DNA from: Mycobacterium sp. 852002-51961_SCH5331710
Lineage (GTDB): Bacteria > Actinomycetota > Actinomycetes > Mycobacteriales > Mycobacteriaceae
DNA: 64,000 nucleotides
Reading direction: 5' to 3'
NCBI RefSeq assembly: GCF_001665535.1
Contig: NZ_LZSQ01000131.1
Location: forward strand, 1-64,000
Part shown: in pieces, positions 8,984 to 16,431 of the stretch
Position numbering within the stretch: position 1 is the first letter of the stretch
Layout of the letters: the number at the start of each line of letters is the position of its first letter
Translations under genes and position numbers: made by a program
The notes under the pieces: model-generated
What the model saw: only the letters and a program-made list of their open reading frames with translations
Told to the model about the DNA's origin: nothing
Database searches by the model: none

Positions 8984-9551
8984 CGAGCGTCTCCGTGCAC
9001 GTACTCGAGATGTCCCGCACCGCACCCGATTGGTCGGTATGACAAGCCTGTATTCCCCCCAGCATGCGATCGAGGACGGTGCAGGACTTTACGCCGGAAC
9101 ATATCTTTGGGTCAATCGCTCCCGTTGCCAAGTGGAAATTCGAGGTTGCAGATCTTCTTTCGAGCGGATTTACACAGGAAAAATGTTTGCTGCTCAAGCA
9201 TGTCACACGGTTTCGAGCAGTTCAACCAGCAATAATGGGACAAATACCTGTTATCTGTCTCGCGTTCGGGACGTACGTGGCCGGCGTGTCAGCGTCATTG
9301 TCCAGCAGGGCAGACGGAACAATGATTAGGCCCAATCCGAGCATCGCGCAACGTGACCGTAAGGCGGCCGCCCCAATGTGGACGTCATCGGCGGAACTCA
9401 ATGATGCCGTGTCGCCGACCCCAAAGGGCCTAAATGGCAATCATTATGAGAATAGAGACGGACAGTCTCAAAAAGGCCCTGCGGCAACCAAATCGGTCCG
9501 CCGCTCCGTTGCGATCAACAATTGTCGCCAGCGTCAAACGTGCCGCCGCGT
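8984..9551. other. 568-bp gene-poor region upstream of mceA
   Basis: No convincing coding sequence on either strand. Base composition is clearly richer in A and T than in the flanking genes, for example around 9150-9250 and 9430-9470. Several open frames cross it, but none has a ribosome-binding site with a recognisable protein. It must contain the promoter of the mce operon, and it sits where yrbEA/yrbEB would be expected. Whether it is a regulatory region or the decayed junction of an inserted operon cannot be decided from one sequence. Confidence 0.6.
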
Positions 9552-9857
9552 TTATTCCGGAAGCCGCAATTCCGGCTTTTCGACCTCTTCGATGTTGACG
9601 TCTTTGAAGGTGATCACCCGTACCTGTTTGACGAAGCGGGCGGGCCGGTACATGTCCCAGACCCAGGCGTCGGCCAGACGCAGCTCGAAGTAGACCTCTC
9701 CGTCGGAGTTGCGCGGTACGAGTTCGACGCTGTTGGCGAGGTAGAACCTGCGCTCGGTTTCCACCACGTAACTGAACTGGCCGACAATGTCCTTGTATTC
9801 GCGGTAGAGCGAGAGCTCCATCTCGGTTTCGTACTTCTCGAGATCTTCGGCACTCAT
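9552..9857 (-). CDS. DUF2469 family protein (Rv2901c-like)
   Basis: 101 aa, acidic, starting MSAEDLEKYETEMELSLYRE. It matches the conserved actinobacterial DUF2469 family found next to rnhB. An AAGGA motif lies about 11 nt before the ATG. No catalytic motif or membrane segment is visible. The second half is rich in beta-type residues (VYFELRLADAWVWDMY). Function is unknown. The order DUF2469-rnhB-lepB-rplS on one strand is the same as in M. tuberculosis. Confidence 0.9.
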   Translation of the reverse strand: MSAEDLEKYETEMELSLYREYKDIVGQFSYVVETERRFYLANSVELVPRNSDGEVYFELRLADAWVWDMYRPARFVKQVRVITFKDVNIEEVEKPELRLPE

Positions 9858-9912
9858 CGGCTCAGCTGTCCTTCATGTTGGTCGCTGCCCCCTTGTTGGC
9901 TCCCATTGTCCC

Positions 9913-10650
9913 CTACCCCGCTTCGTCGCGTTGATGCGGTGGACCCACCTGGTCGGCGTCGACCAGTTCGGTCACCACCTTGATCCCTGCGGCCGTGGCC
10001 ACACGGCGGACGTTGATGAACGAGTAGCGGTGCTGACTAGAGGGCCCCAGCTCGGCCAGCGCGGCGCTGTGCGCCGGCGTGCTATAGCCCTTGTGATCCG
10101 CGAAACCGTAGCCGGGATGTTCGGTTTCCATCTTCACCATCAACCGGTCGCGGCTGACCTTGGCCAGCACGCTGGCCGCGGCGATACACGCCGCTGCCGC
10201 GTCACCCCCGACCACCGGGAGCGAAGGTACCGGCAGGCCGGGCACGCGGAAGCCGTCGGAGAGCACGTAGCCCGGTCGCACCGAAAGGCCGGCAACGGCC
10301 CGGCGCATCCCTTCGATGTTGGCCACGTGCACACCGCGGCGATCCACCTCCACCGAGGGGATGAACACCACGTGATAGGCCAGCGCGTACCGCCGGATCA
10401 ATGGGAAGAGGCGCTCGCGCTCCTTCTCGTTCAGCTTTTTCGAGTCATCGAGGGCCGAGAGGCTTTCCAGCCGGTTCGGGCCGAGGACGCAGGCGGCGAC
10501 GACGAGAGGTCCCGCGCACGCACCCCGGCCGACCTCGTCGACGCCGGCAACCGGTCCGAGGCCGCTGCGATACAGCGCAGACTCCAACGTGCGCAGCCCC
10601 GAGGATTTCCGGATCACAGTGCGCGGTGGCCATGTCGCCGGCAAGAACAC
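9913..10650 (-). CDS. rnhB: Ribonuclease HII
   Basis: 245 aa. Removes ribonucleotides from RNA-DNA hybrids and misincorporated rNMPs in DNA. The family signature GVDEVGRGACAGPLV (about residues 35-50) supplies the first catalytic Asp-Glu pair. LSDGFRVPG and GGDAAAACIAAASVLAKVSRD supply the later acidic residues and the conserved Ser/Lys segment. The GTG at 10650 gives an N-terminus like that of mycobacterial orthologues (WPPRTVIRKSSGLRTLE), with a purine-rich GAGGAG just upstream. It lies 33 bp after lepB on the same strand. Confidence 0.95.
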   Translation of the reverse strand: MFLPATWPPRTVIRKSSGLRTLESALYRSGLGPVAGVDEVGRGACAGPLVVAACVLGPNRLESLSALDDSKKLNEKERERLFPLIRRYALAYHVVFIPSVEVDRRGVHVANIEGMRRAVAGLSVRPGYVLSDGFRVPGLPVPSLPVVGGDAAAACIAAASVLAKVSRDRLMVKMETEHPGYGFADHKGYSTPAHSAALAELGPSSQHRYSFINVRRVATAAGIKVVTELVDADQVGPPHQRDEAG

Positions 10651-10683
10651 CCTCTCCTCTTGCGTCCTGGTGCGTCGTGGCGG

Positions 10684-11499
10684 TTATGTCTGCGGGTTCA
10701 CGCTGCTCACGCCACCCCATCGGGAGGGAGGCCAGGCGATGAACCGCGCCTTACCGATGACATTGTCCACCGGGACGGTTCCGGCCATCGGGTCACCCGT
10801 GCACAGAAGACCCTTCTGGGCATCAGCCGGGGTGTTGGTGCAGTGCGCGCGCGAATCCGCCGAGTGGGTGCGGTTGTCCCCCATCACCCACAGCCGCCCT
10901 TCCGGCACCGTCACGGGCCCGAACTCGTTGCCGAGGCAGGGGTAGACCGCGGGGTCGGCGCGCATGGTGTTGGGGTCCAGATATGGTTCGTCGAGCCGCT
11001 TTCCGTCGACGGTCAATCCGGTCGACGCTCGACATTCGACGGTCTGACCACCGACGGCGATGATTCGCTTGACGAGATCGTTCTCGTCGGGCGGGACGAA
11101 ACCCACCACCGAAAGCGCATTCTGAACCCACCGGATCGCGGTGTTGTCCGAGCGGATCGACCGGTAGTTGATGTTCCAGTTGGGTGGGCCCTTGAACACG
11201 ACGACGTCGCCGGGCTGCGGGGAGGAGAACCGGTAGGACAGTTTGTCCACCATGATCCGGTCACCGGTGCAACCGGGGCAGCCGTGCAGCGTCGGTTCCA
11301 TCGACTCGGATGGAATCAGGTAGGGCCGGGCGACGAACGTCAGCATGACGTAGTACAGGATCAATGCGATCGAGATCAGGATCGCGAATTCCCGTAGCGC
11401 GCCGCCCTTTTTCTTGGGCTTCTCCGCCGCTTCGTCCGGCGAAGTGTCTTCGGGCGCGCGCTCGGTCGATGCCTCGTCGGACTCTGCGGAACCGGTCAC
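10684..11499 (-). CDS. lepB: Signal peptidase I
   Basis: 271 aa. Type I signal peptidase that cleaves Sec and Tat signal peptides at the outer face of the membrane. The charged, disordered N-terminus is followed by a membrane segment (about 35-55, FAILISIALILYYVMLTF) and the catalytic Ser motif PSESMEPT. The catalytic Lys lies in LVKRIIAVGGQTVE, and GDNRTHSADSR is the conserved C-terminal box. I prefer GTG 11499 (VTGSAESDEAS) to a TTG 17 codons upstream. It resembles the M. tuberculosis N-terminus, and TACCCT lies 6 nt upstream, which fits a leaderless transcript. Confidence 0.93.
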   Translation of the reverse strand: MTGSAESDEASTERAPEDTSPDEAAEKPKKKGGALREFAILISIALILYYVMLTFVARPYLIPSESMEPTLHGCPGCTGDRIMVDKLSYRFSSPQPGDVVVFKGPPNWNINYRSIRSDNTAIRWVQNALSVVGFVPPDENDLVKRIIAVGGQTVECRASTGLTVDGKRLDEPYLDPNTMRADPAVYPCLGNEFGPVTVPEGRLWVMGDNRTHSADSRAHCTNTPADAQKGLLCTGDPMAGTVPVDNVIGKARFIAWPPSRWGGVSSVNPQT

Positions 11500-11585
11500 C
11501 GCATCAGGGTAGCCAGCGCCGTGCTCAACCTCGCGCTGCTCGCGCTCCAATGATCAGGTCCCGGCGCCGACGGCCGACCCGGAGG

Positions 11586-11927
11586 TCAGCGCTTTTCCTT
11601 GATCTTCGCCTTCTTGCCGCGAAGCTCGCGCAGATAGTAGAGCTTCGCGCGGCGCACGTCACCGCGCGTCACGACGTCGATGTGATCGATGTTGGGCGAA
11701 TGCACCGGGAACGTCCGCTCGACGCCGACGCCGTAGCTTTCCTTGCGCACCGTGAAGGTCTCCCGGATACCGCCGCCCTGGCGACGCAGAACCACACCCT
11801 TGAAGACCTGGATGCGCTCCTTGGAGCCCTCGATGACCTTGACGTGCACGTTGACGGTGTCGCCGGGGCCGAAGTCCGGGATGTCGTCGCGCAGCGAGGT
11901 CTGATCGACGAAGTCCAGCGTGTTCAT
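11586..11927 (-). CDS. rplS: 50S ribosomal protein L19
   Basis: 113 aa, the usual length. Starts MNTLDFVDQTSLRDDIPDF; the ATG at 11927 has AAGGAAG about 8 nt upstream. An in-frame start 18 codons earlier would give an unusual extension. Conserved L19 segments include KGVVLRRQGGGIRETFTVRK and the basic C-terminus ending KKAKIKEKR. L19 sits at the interface of the 30S and 50S subunits. It has a long upstream region (see the leader element at 12053-12085) and is monocistronic or the first gene of a unit with lepB. Confidence 0.97.
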   Translation of the reverse strand: MNTLDFVDQTSLRDDIPDFGPGDTVNVHVKVIEGSKERIQVFKGVVLRRQGGGIRETFTVRKESYGVGVERTFPVHSPNIDHIDVVTRGDVRRAKLYYLRELRGKKAKIKEKR

Positions 11928-12052
11928 CGGTGACACTTCCTTGCGGTTGGCGGCTGCGGGCGCTTCCTGTCGCGTGGACATAAGCCTGCCGAGCCGAACT
12001 GATCGGGCGAATCGGGGTGTATCTCGCAGCGGGCGGAGCTGGCCGTTCCCGG

Positions 12053-12085
12053 ATCCTGCACAGACAACTGCTCAATTGTGCCAGA
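12053..12085 (-). promoter_or_regulatory. rplS upstream element, shared with rpsP
   Basis: On the minus strand this block reads TCTGGCACAAT, then 8 nt, then TGTCTG and GCAGGAT. The rpsP upstream region (15838-15870) carries the same TCTGGCACAAT, 7 nt, TGTCTG and GCGGGAT. CACAAT is a plausible -10 hexamer preceded by TGG, which would put the transcript start near the variable spacer and leave TGTCTG in the leader, about 140 nt before the start codon. Immediately downstream, GCAG...CTGC and CGGG...CCCG pairs could form a stem. Whether it is a promoter, a leader RNA element or both is not established. Confidence 0.55.
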
Positions 12086-12240
12086 TGGGAGCCCTCCGGC
12101 GAAATCGCGCCGGATCGTCGCGCCGATCCTTCGTAAGGTTAGCTAAGCAGGCGGTGGTGGTACTCAAGCATTAGGCTTGATACCAGGGCTTAAGCGATGC
12201 GGCGGGGCCCGACTTCCGATCCAGCCATTCGAGGAGGGTC

Positions 12241-13185
12241 ATGCGACGGCGGCCGTCGATGCTGGTCAGGACGATCGCACTGATCGCCGCTGTGGTCCTG
12301 ACAGCAGCCGGGTGCGAGGCGAAGGTGCACGGCACGCCACCGGCGGCCGCGGGTCCGCAGCTGACCGTCGTCGCGCCGCAGGGCAACATGGCCCCGCTGC
12401 CCGAGGCTCCCCCCGACGAACCCGCCGCCTCATTCGGCGGCCTGGACACTCGCACGCAGCAAGCCACCGCGCAGGCCGCCGAGGCCGGCGCCGACCTTTC
12501 GATCGCCGTTCTCGACCGCAACACCGGATATCTGGTGTCCAACGGCAACAACGAGGCGATGCCGATCGCGTCGGTGGTCAAGCTGTTCATCGCCGACGAT
12601 CTGTTGCTGCAGGAGTCGCAGGGCAAGACCGAACTCACGCCCGAGGACCGCAAGGCGTTCGAGGCGATGCTGCGCTCTTCCGACGACAGCGCCGCCGAGG
12701 TTTTCTGGAACCGCAGCGGCGGCAGCGAGATCGTCTCGCGCGTCACCGCGCGATACGGCCTGGGCGACACCAGCACGCCGTACAACGGCCGCTGGTTCAA
12801 CACGTTGAGCACGACGCAGGACCTGGTCCGGTACTACTCGGAGTTGCTCTCCGGTGGTGGCGGGCTACCGCCCGACAAGGCCGACATCATCCTGTCGAAC
12901 CTGGCGGCGTCGACACCCACGGCGCCCGACGGCACGGTGCCCGGCGGCGTGTACCCGCAGCGGTTCGGCATTCCGGAGGGGCTCTACGACGAGCGGGTGG
13001 CGGTCAAACAGGGGTGGTTCTGCTGCTGGAACGGCGGCAATTGGGTGCACTGGTCCACCGGAGCGATCGGTGCCGACCGTCGCTTCGTCATGGCGATCGC
13101 GTCGATGCAACCCGCCGACGACGCCACCGCTCGCGACACGATCACCCAGGCGGTCAAGACGATGTTTCCCGGCGGCCGCATCTGA
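12241..13185 (+). CDS. lppW: Lipoprotein LppW, beta-lactamase-like fold
   Basis: 314 aa. Signal peptide with lipobox LTAAGC near residue 25, then a Pro/Ala linker and a serine-hydrolase (class A beta-lactamase/PBP-like) domain. An SxxK-like ASVVKLF segment, an SDD segment (RSSDDSAAE) and KQG in place of KTG are visible, so the fold is likely but hydrolytic activity is uncertain. Position next to rplS matches Rv2905 (lppW). GAGGAGG lies just before the ATG. A possible TAGGCT -10 box lies at 12172-12177. The tail carries a Cys pair (GWFCCWNGG). Confidence 0.88.
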   Translation: MRRRPSMLVRTIALIAAVVLTAAGCEAKVHGTPPAAAGPQLTVVAPQGNMAPLPEAPPDEPAASFGGLDTRTQQATAQAAEAGADLSIAVLDRNTGYLVSNGNNEAMPIASVVKLFIADDLLLQESQGKTELTPEDRKAFEAMLRSSDDSAAEVFWNRSGGSEIVSRVTARYGLGDTSTPYNGRWFNTLSTTQDLVRYYSELLSGGGGLPPDKADIILSNLAASTPTAPDGTVPGGVYPQRFGIPEGLYDERVAVKQGWFCCWNGGNWVHWSTGAIGADRRFVMAIASMQPADDATARDTITQAVKTMFPGGRI

Positions 13186-13237
13186 CGGGTACGGCAAAAG
13201 CCTCTTCACACCGCGGCGAGTAGGGCACGCTGCGTTG

Positions 13238-13762
13238 ATGACGTCAGCCGATCGCATACCGCACCTCTCCCGCCGCGCCGCGCTCGGTGCGCTGGGACTG
13301 GGCGCCGCTGCCATCGCCACCGCCCCGCAGGCGGCGGGCCAACTCGACCAGGGCTACGAGGCGATGTTGATGAAGTGCATCGATCCGCGGTTCACCACCA
13401 GCACATGGAAGTACATGACCGGCCGGGGTTGGCAGAACAACTACAGCGAGTTCGCCTTCGCCGGCGGGCCGGTCGGCGTGGTGGCGCCCGCGTTCGCGGG
13501 TTGGCACGAGACGTTTTGGGAGAACCTCGCGATCTCGGTGGACCTGCATTGGTTGACGCGGTTGATCGGCATGGCGCACCGCGACTGCGGCGCGGCCGCT
13601 GCGGCCTACGGCGATCGCGTGTTGACCGACAGGGCCTACGAGACCGAGGTGTTGTCGGGGGCCTTGCGCGCGTTCCGCGATGAGGCCGGTCGGCGTCAGC
13701 CCGCTCTGGTCGTCGAACTCGGCATCATGGATCTGGACGGGACCGTCGAGGTCGTCACCTGA
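13238..13762 (+). CDS. Tat-exported beta-carbonic-anhydrase-like protein
   Basis: 174 aa from ATG 13238. The N-terminus has twin arginines followed by a hydrophobic stretch (SRRAALGALGLGAAAIATA), a Tat-type signal with cleavage likely near the APQAAG segment. The mature part contains CIDPR (C47, D49, R51) and, after a hydrophobic helix, AHRDCGAA (H114, C117). These match the CxDxR and HxxC zinc-ligand and Asp-Arg dyad motifs of beta-carbonic anhydrases. The domain is short (about 140 residues) and lacks much of the usual C-terminal part, so activity is uncertain. It lies between lppW and the convergent trmD; I know of no counterpart at this place in M. tuberculosis. Carbonic-anhydrase ancestry is an inference from motifs. 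Confidence 0.7.
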   Translation: MTSADRIPHLSRRAALGALGLGAAAIATAPQAAGQLDQGYEAMLMKCIDPRFTTSTWKYMTGRGWQNNYSEFAFAGGPVGVVAPAFAGWHETFWENLAISVDLHWLTRLIGMAHRDCGAAAAAYGDRVLTDRAYETEVLSGALRAFRDEAGRRQPALVVELGIMDLDGTVEVVT

Positions 13763-13769
13763 CGCGCGC

Positions 13770-14447
13770 TCAGTCGAGTAGATCGGGGCGGCGCTCGCGG
13801 GTGCGATCGAGGCCCTGCTCGCGACGCCAGGCGGCGATCCTGGCGTGGTCGCCGGACAACAGGATCTCGGGCACGTCGAGGCCCCGCCAGCTGGGCGGCC
13901 GGGTGTAGCTGGGGCTCTCGAGAATGCCCTCGGAATGCGAATCCTGTTGGTGCGACTGGGGATTACCGAGCACACCGGGCAGCAACCGCACGACGGCCTC
14001 GATCATCACCAGTGCGGCCGACTCGCCGCCGGGCAACACGTAGTCACCGATCGACACCTCCTCGACGCGCATGCGGCGAGAAGCGTCCTCGACGACGCGC
14101 TGGTCGATCCCCTCGTACCGTCCGCAAGCGAACACCAGGTGTTTCTCGTCGGCCCACGCCGCGGCGTCCGCCTGGCGGAAAAGCCGGCCCGCGGGGGTCG
14201 GCACCACGAGAAGCGTTTCGTCCGAACAGATCTCGTCGAGCGCCTCACCCCACACCGGCGCCGTCATCACCATGCCCGGCCCCCCACCGTAGGGCGCGTC
14301 GTCGACCGAGCGGTGCACATCGTGCGTCCAGCGCCGCAGATCGTGCACGGCCAGCTCGACGATGCCGGACTCAATGGCCTTGCCGGGCAACGACTGTCGC
14401 AAGGGTTCGAGATATGCCGGGAAAATCGTCAGGACGTCTATTCGCAT
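13770..14447 (-). CDS. trmD: tRNA (guanine-37-N1)-methyltransferase
   Basis: 225 aa. SPOUT-class enzyme that uses S-adenosylmethionine to make m1G37 in tRNAs reading CNN codons and so prevents +1 frameshifting. It starts MRIDVLTIFPAYLEPL. DDAPYGGGPGMVM, CGRYEGIDQRV and SIGDYVLPGGE are the trefoil-knot SAM-binding and substrate motifs, and the catalytic Asp lies in the SWRGLDVPEILLSGDH region. It starts 3 bp after rimM in the rpsP-khpA-rimM-trmD operon and ends 7 bp from the convergent carbonic-anhydrase-like gene. Confidence 0.97.
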   Translation of the reverse strand: MRIDVLTIFPAYLEPLRQSLPGKAIESGIVELAVHDLRRWTHDVHRSVDDAPYGGGPGMVMTAPVWGEALDEICSDETLLVVPTPAGRLFRQADAAAWADEKHLVFACGRYEGIDQRVVEDASRRMRVEEVSIGDYVLPGGESAALVMIEAVVRLLPGVLGNPQSHQQDSHSEGILESPSYTRPPSWRGLDVPEILLSGDHARIAAWRREQGLDRTRERRPDLLD

Positions 14448-14450
14448 GGC

Positions 14451-14966
14451 TCAGATCTCCAGCAGGCCTTCCGGCGGGTCGATCTCGACCAGCTGATCGG
14501 CCAGCGACACCGAGGTCACGATCGCGCTGACGAACGGCACCAGCACCTCGCGGTCGTCGCCGCGGACGGCGAGCAACTCACCGGCCGCCGTGTGCAACAC
14601 CTCGGCGACGGTGCCGACGTCGACGCCGTCGGTGGTGCGCACCCGCAGCCCTTCGAGTTGATGGTCGTAGTACTCGTCGGGGTCCTCGATCGGCGGAAGT
14701 TGCTGCGAGTCGACGAGGAACACGATGCCGCGCAACGCGTCGGCGGCGTTGCGGTCGTCGACGCCGTCCAACCGGATCAGCAACCGGCCGCCGTGTTCGC
14801 GCACCGACGTGATCGTGTACTCGCGCTCGGCGCCGCCCTTGCCGGGGCGACCGCGTAACGACACCCCGGGCGCGAACCGCGCGTCGGGATCGTCGGTGCG
14901 CACGTCCACCACCACTTCACCGGTGATGCCGTGCGCTTTGACGACGCGCCCGACAACGAGGTCCAT
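14451..14966 (-). CDS. rimM: 16S rRNA processing protein RimM
   Basis: 171 aa. Assembly factor for the head of the 30S subunit; binds ribosomal protein S19. It starts MDLVVGRVVKAHGITGEVVV, the typical RimM N-terminal barrel, followed by the PRC-barrel domain (about 95-165; YYDHQLEGLRVRTTDG, ending EIDPPEGLLEI). It sits between khpA and trmD in the conserved S16 operon, 3 bp before trmD. Confidence 0.97.
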   Translation of the reverse strand: MDLVVGRVVKAHGITGEVVVDVRTDDPDARFAPGVSLRGRPGKGGAEREYTITSVREHGGRLLIRLDGVDDRNAADALRGIVFLVDSQQLPPIEDPDEYYDHQLEGLRVRTTDGVDVGTVAEVLHTAAGELLAVRGDDREVLVPFVSAIVTSVSLADQLVEIDPPEGLLEI

Positions 14967-14974
14967 GCGCGGGG

Positions 14975-15217
14975 CTACTGGTCGGTGTCCACCACGTCCA
15001 CGCGGATACCGCGACCACCGATGCCGGCGACCAGCGTGCGCAGCGCGGTCGCGGTGCGGCCACCCCGCCCGATCACCTTGCCCAGGTCATCGGGATGGAC
15101 GTGGACCTCGACGGTGCGACCACGACGGCTGGTCACCATGTCGACGCGGACGTCGTCCGGGTTGTCGACGATCCCGCGTACCAGGTGTTCGACCGCGTCG
15201 ACGACGACAGAACTCAC
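14975..15217 (-). CDS. khpA: KH-domain RNA-binding protein KhpA
   Basis: 80 aa, a single KH domain. The GxxG loop is in GKVIGRGGRTATALRTLV. The family binds RNA with its partner KhpB and affects cell size and division in Gram-positive bacteria. The gene lies between rpsP and rimM in the same order as Rv2908c. The upstream gene ends 8 bp away, so it is part of the S16 operon. Confidence 0.93.
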   Translation of the reverse strand: MSSVVVDAVEHLVRGIVDNPDDVRVDMVTSRRGRTVEVHVHPDDLGKVIGRGGRTATALRTLVAGIGGRGIRVDVVDTDQ

Positions 15218-15225
15218 GGCCGGGC

Positions 15226-15732
15226 TCAGCTTTCAGTGGCGCCGGAGACGGTGGCGTCCTCGCCCTCAGCGGGGGGCTCGGACTGGTCCTTGGCGGGCGC
15301 CGGGTCGGCCTGCGCCTCGGTCTCGGCGGCCTTCTTGGCTGCGGGCGCCTTCTTCTTCTTGGGCTGCGTGGCCTCGGTGCTCGGACCGCCCTCGGCCTCC
15401 GCGAGCGCGGCGTTGAACAGCTCGAGCTTGCTGGGCTTGGGCTCCTTGACCTTCAGCGTGCCCTCCGCGCCCGGCAGGCCCTTGAACTTCTGCCAGTCGC
15501 CGGTGATCTTCAGCAGCGCGAGCACGGGCTCGGTCGGCTGGGCGCCGACGCTGAGCCAGTACTGGGCCCGCTCCGAGTCGATCTCGATGAGGCTCGGGTC
15601 TTCCTTCGGGTGGTACCGGCCGATGACCTCGATGGACCGGCCCTGGCGGCGGGTGCGCGCGTCGGCGACGGCGATGCGGTACTGGGGATTGCGGATCTTG
15701 CCGAGCCGCGTGAGCTTGATCTTTACAGCCAT
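15226..15732 (-). CDS. rpsP: 30S ribosomal protein S16
   Basis: 168 aa. The ATG at 15732 (MAVKIKLTRLGKIRNPQYR) has an AGGAGA sequence upstream. The first 85 or so residues form the S16 core. The remainder is a mycobacterial-type tail rich in Ala, Glu and Lys, absent from most bacterial S16 proteins (80-90 aa). First gene of rpsP-khpA-rimM-trmD. Its leader of about 130 nt carries the element described at 15838-15870. Confidence 0.97.
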   Translation of the reverse strand: MAVKIKLTRLGKIRNPQYRIAVADARTRRQGRSIEVIGRYHPKEDPSLIEIDSERAQYWLSVGAQPTEPVLALLKITGDWQKFKGLPGAEGTLKVKEPKPSKLELFNAALAEAEGGPSTEATQPKKKKAPAAKKAAETEAQADPAPAKDQSEPPAEGEDATVSGATES

Positions 15733-15837
15733 GGTTGTGCGTCTTCTCCTGTGATTGCCACGCTGGCAATTCAGCGATCGAGGCGGATTGCCCCGGCCCG
15801 GTTTTGCCTTTGCGCGTGTGACCGCCGCAGGGTCGTA

Positions 15838-15870
15838 ATCCCGCGGCAGACAGCCGCCCATTGTGCCAGA
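15838..15870 (-). promoter_or_regulatory. rpsP upstream element, shared with rplS
   Basis: On the minus strand it reads TCTGGCACAAT, 7 nt, TGTCTG, then GCGGGAT, closely matching the block upstream of rplS at 12053-12085. Here the downstream part can form a strong hairpin: GCCGCGGG pairs with CCC-T-GCGGC across ATTACGA (about 15823-15847). The shared block ends about 105 nt before the rpsP start. Its use as a promoter with -10 CACAAT, or as a leader control element, is an inference. Confidence 0.55.
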
Positions 15871-15917
15871 ACAGCCCCGACCGGGAGAAATCCGCTACCG
15901 GTTGACGGCTGGACGGG

Positions 15918-15966
15918 CTTGACGGGTTGATTCCACGCACCACGTGAGGGGGATCAACCCGTCAAG
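15918..15966. terminator. Inverted repeat downstream of the SnoaL-like gene
   Basis: CTTGACGGGTTGAT (15918-15931) and ATCAACCCGTCAAG (15953-15966) are perfect 14-bp inverted copies separated by 21 bp that contain CACGTG. The right arm lies 4 bp beyond the SnoaL-like gene stop, so a terminator for that minus-strand gene is the simplest role. No clear T-run follows. Confidence 0.55.
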
Positions 15967-15970
15967 GGGG

Positions 15971-16414
15971 TCAGAGGAGTTTGTCGAAGCACTTCTCCTC
16001 GACCCGCTTGCTCATCCGCCAGCCGTCGGCGGTGCGCACGAACTCGTCGACGTACCAGATCCCGACGAAGTAGATCGGGCGTGCGTCTTGGTCGGAGCCA
16101 CCCATCACCATCGGGTTGAAGCAGATCGCGCGGGACGACGCGGTGTCATCCGTGACGCGGATATCGACGTTGCCCAGCATGTGGTAGTACGCCGGGAAGT
16201 TCGGCAGCACGTCTTTGAGCCACGCCTTGACAGCCGGAAAATGGCCGTCGATGCCGCCGGTGACGCGATAGTCGATGTAGGCGTCCGGCGTGAAAACCCG
16301 GTCGAGGTCGTCGAATCGCTTCCGATCGATGGCGGTCGAGTAGTCGATCAGCAATTGCTGGATCTCGAGGCGGTCCGAAATCTCTTCCAGGCTCAACATG
16401 GGTCGATTGAACAC
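15971..16414 (-). CDS. SnoaL-like (NTF2 fold) protein
   Basis: 147 aa from GTG 16414; an ATG 5 codons later (16399, MLSLEEISDRLEIQQLL) is equally possible since neither has a good ribosome-binding site. The sequence fits the SnoaL_4/NTF2-like family: N-terminal helices, DYSTAIDRKRFDDLDRVF, then beta strands with RVTGGIDGH and a C-terminal MSKRVEEKCF. Members are often small hydrolases or cyclases, but no specific activity can be assigned. It corresponds in position to Rv2910c. It is divergent from dacB, with only 17 bp between start codons. Confidence 0.85.
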   Translation of the reverse strand: MFNRPMLSLEEISDRLEIQQLLIDYSTAIDRKRFDDLDRVFTPDAYIDYRVTGGIDGHFPAVKAWLKDVLPNFPAYYHMLGNVDIRVTDDTASSRAICFNPMVMGGSDQDARPIYFVGIWYVDEFVRTADGWRMSKRVEEKCFDKLL

Positions 16415-16431
16415 GACTAGGCTGCCTGCCC

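Noticed and set aside
9222..9440. 72-codon minus-strand open frame in the gene-poor region
   Set aside because: No start signal and no recognisable domain; it could be chance.
9064..9693. Open frame of about 209 codons on the plus strand upstream of mceA
   Set aside because: No ribosome-binding site or recognisable protein, it has an atypical mixed composition, and its 3' part runs antisense into the DUF2469 gene.
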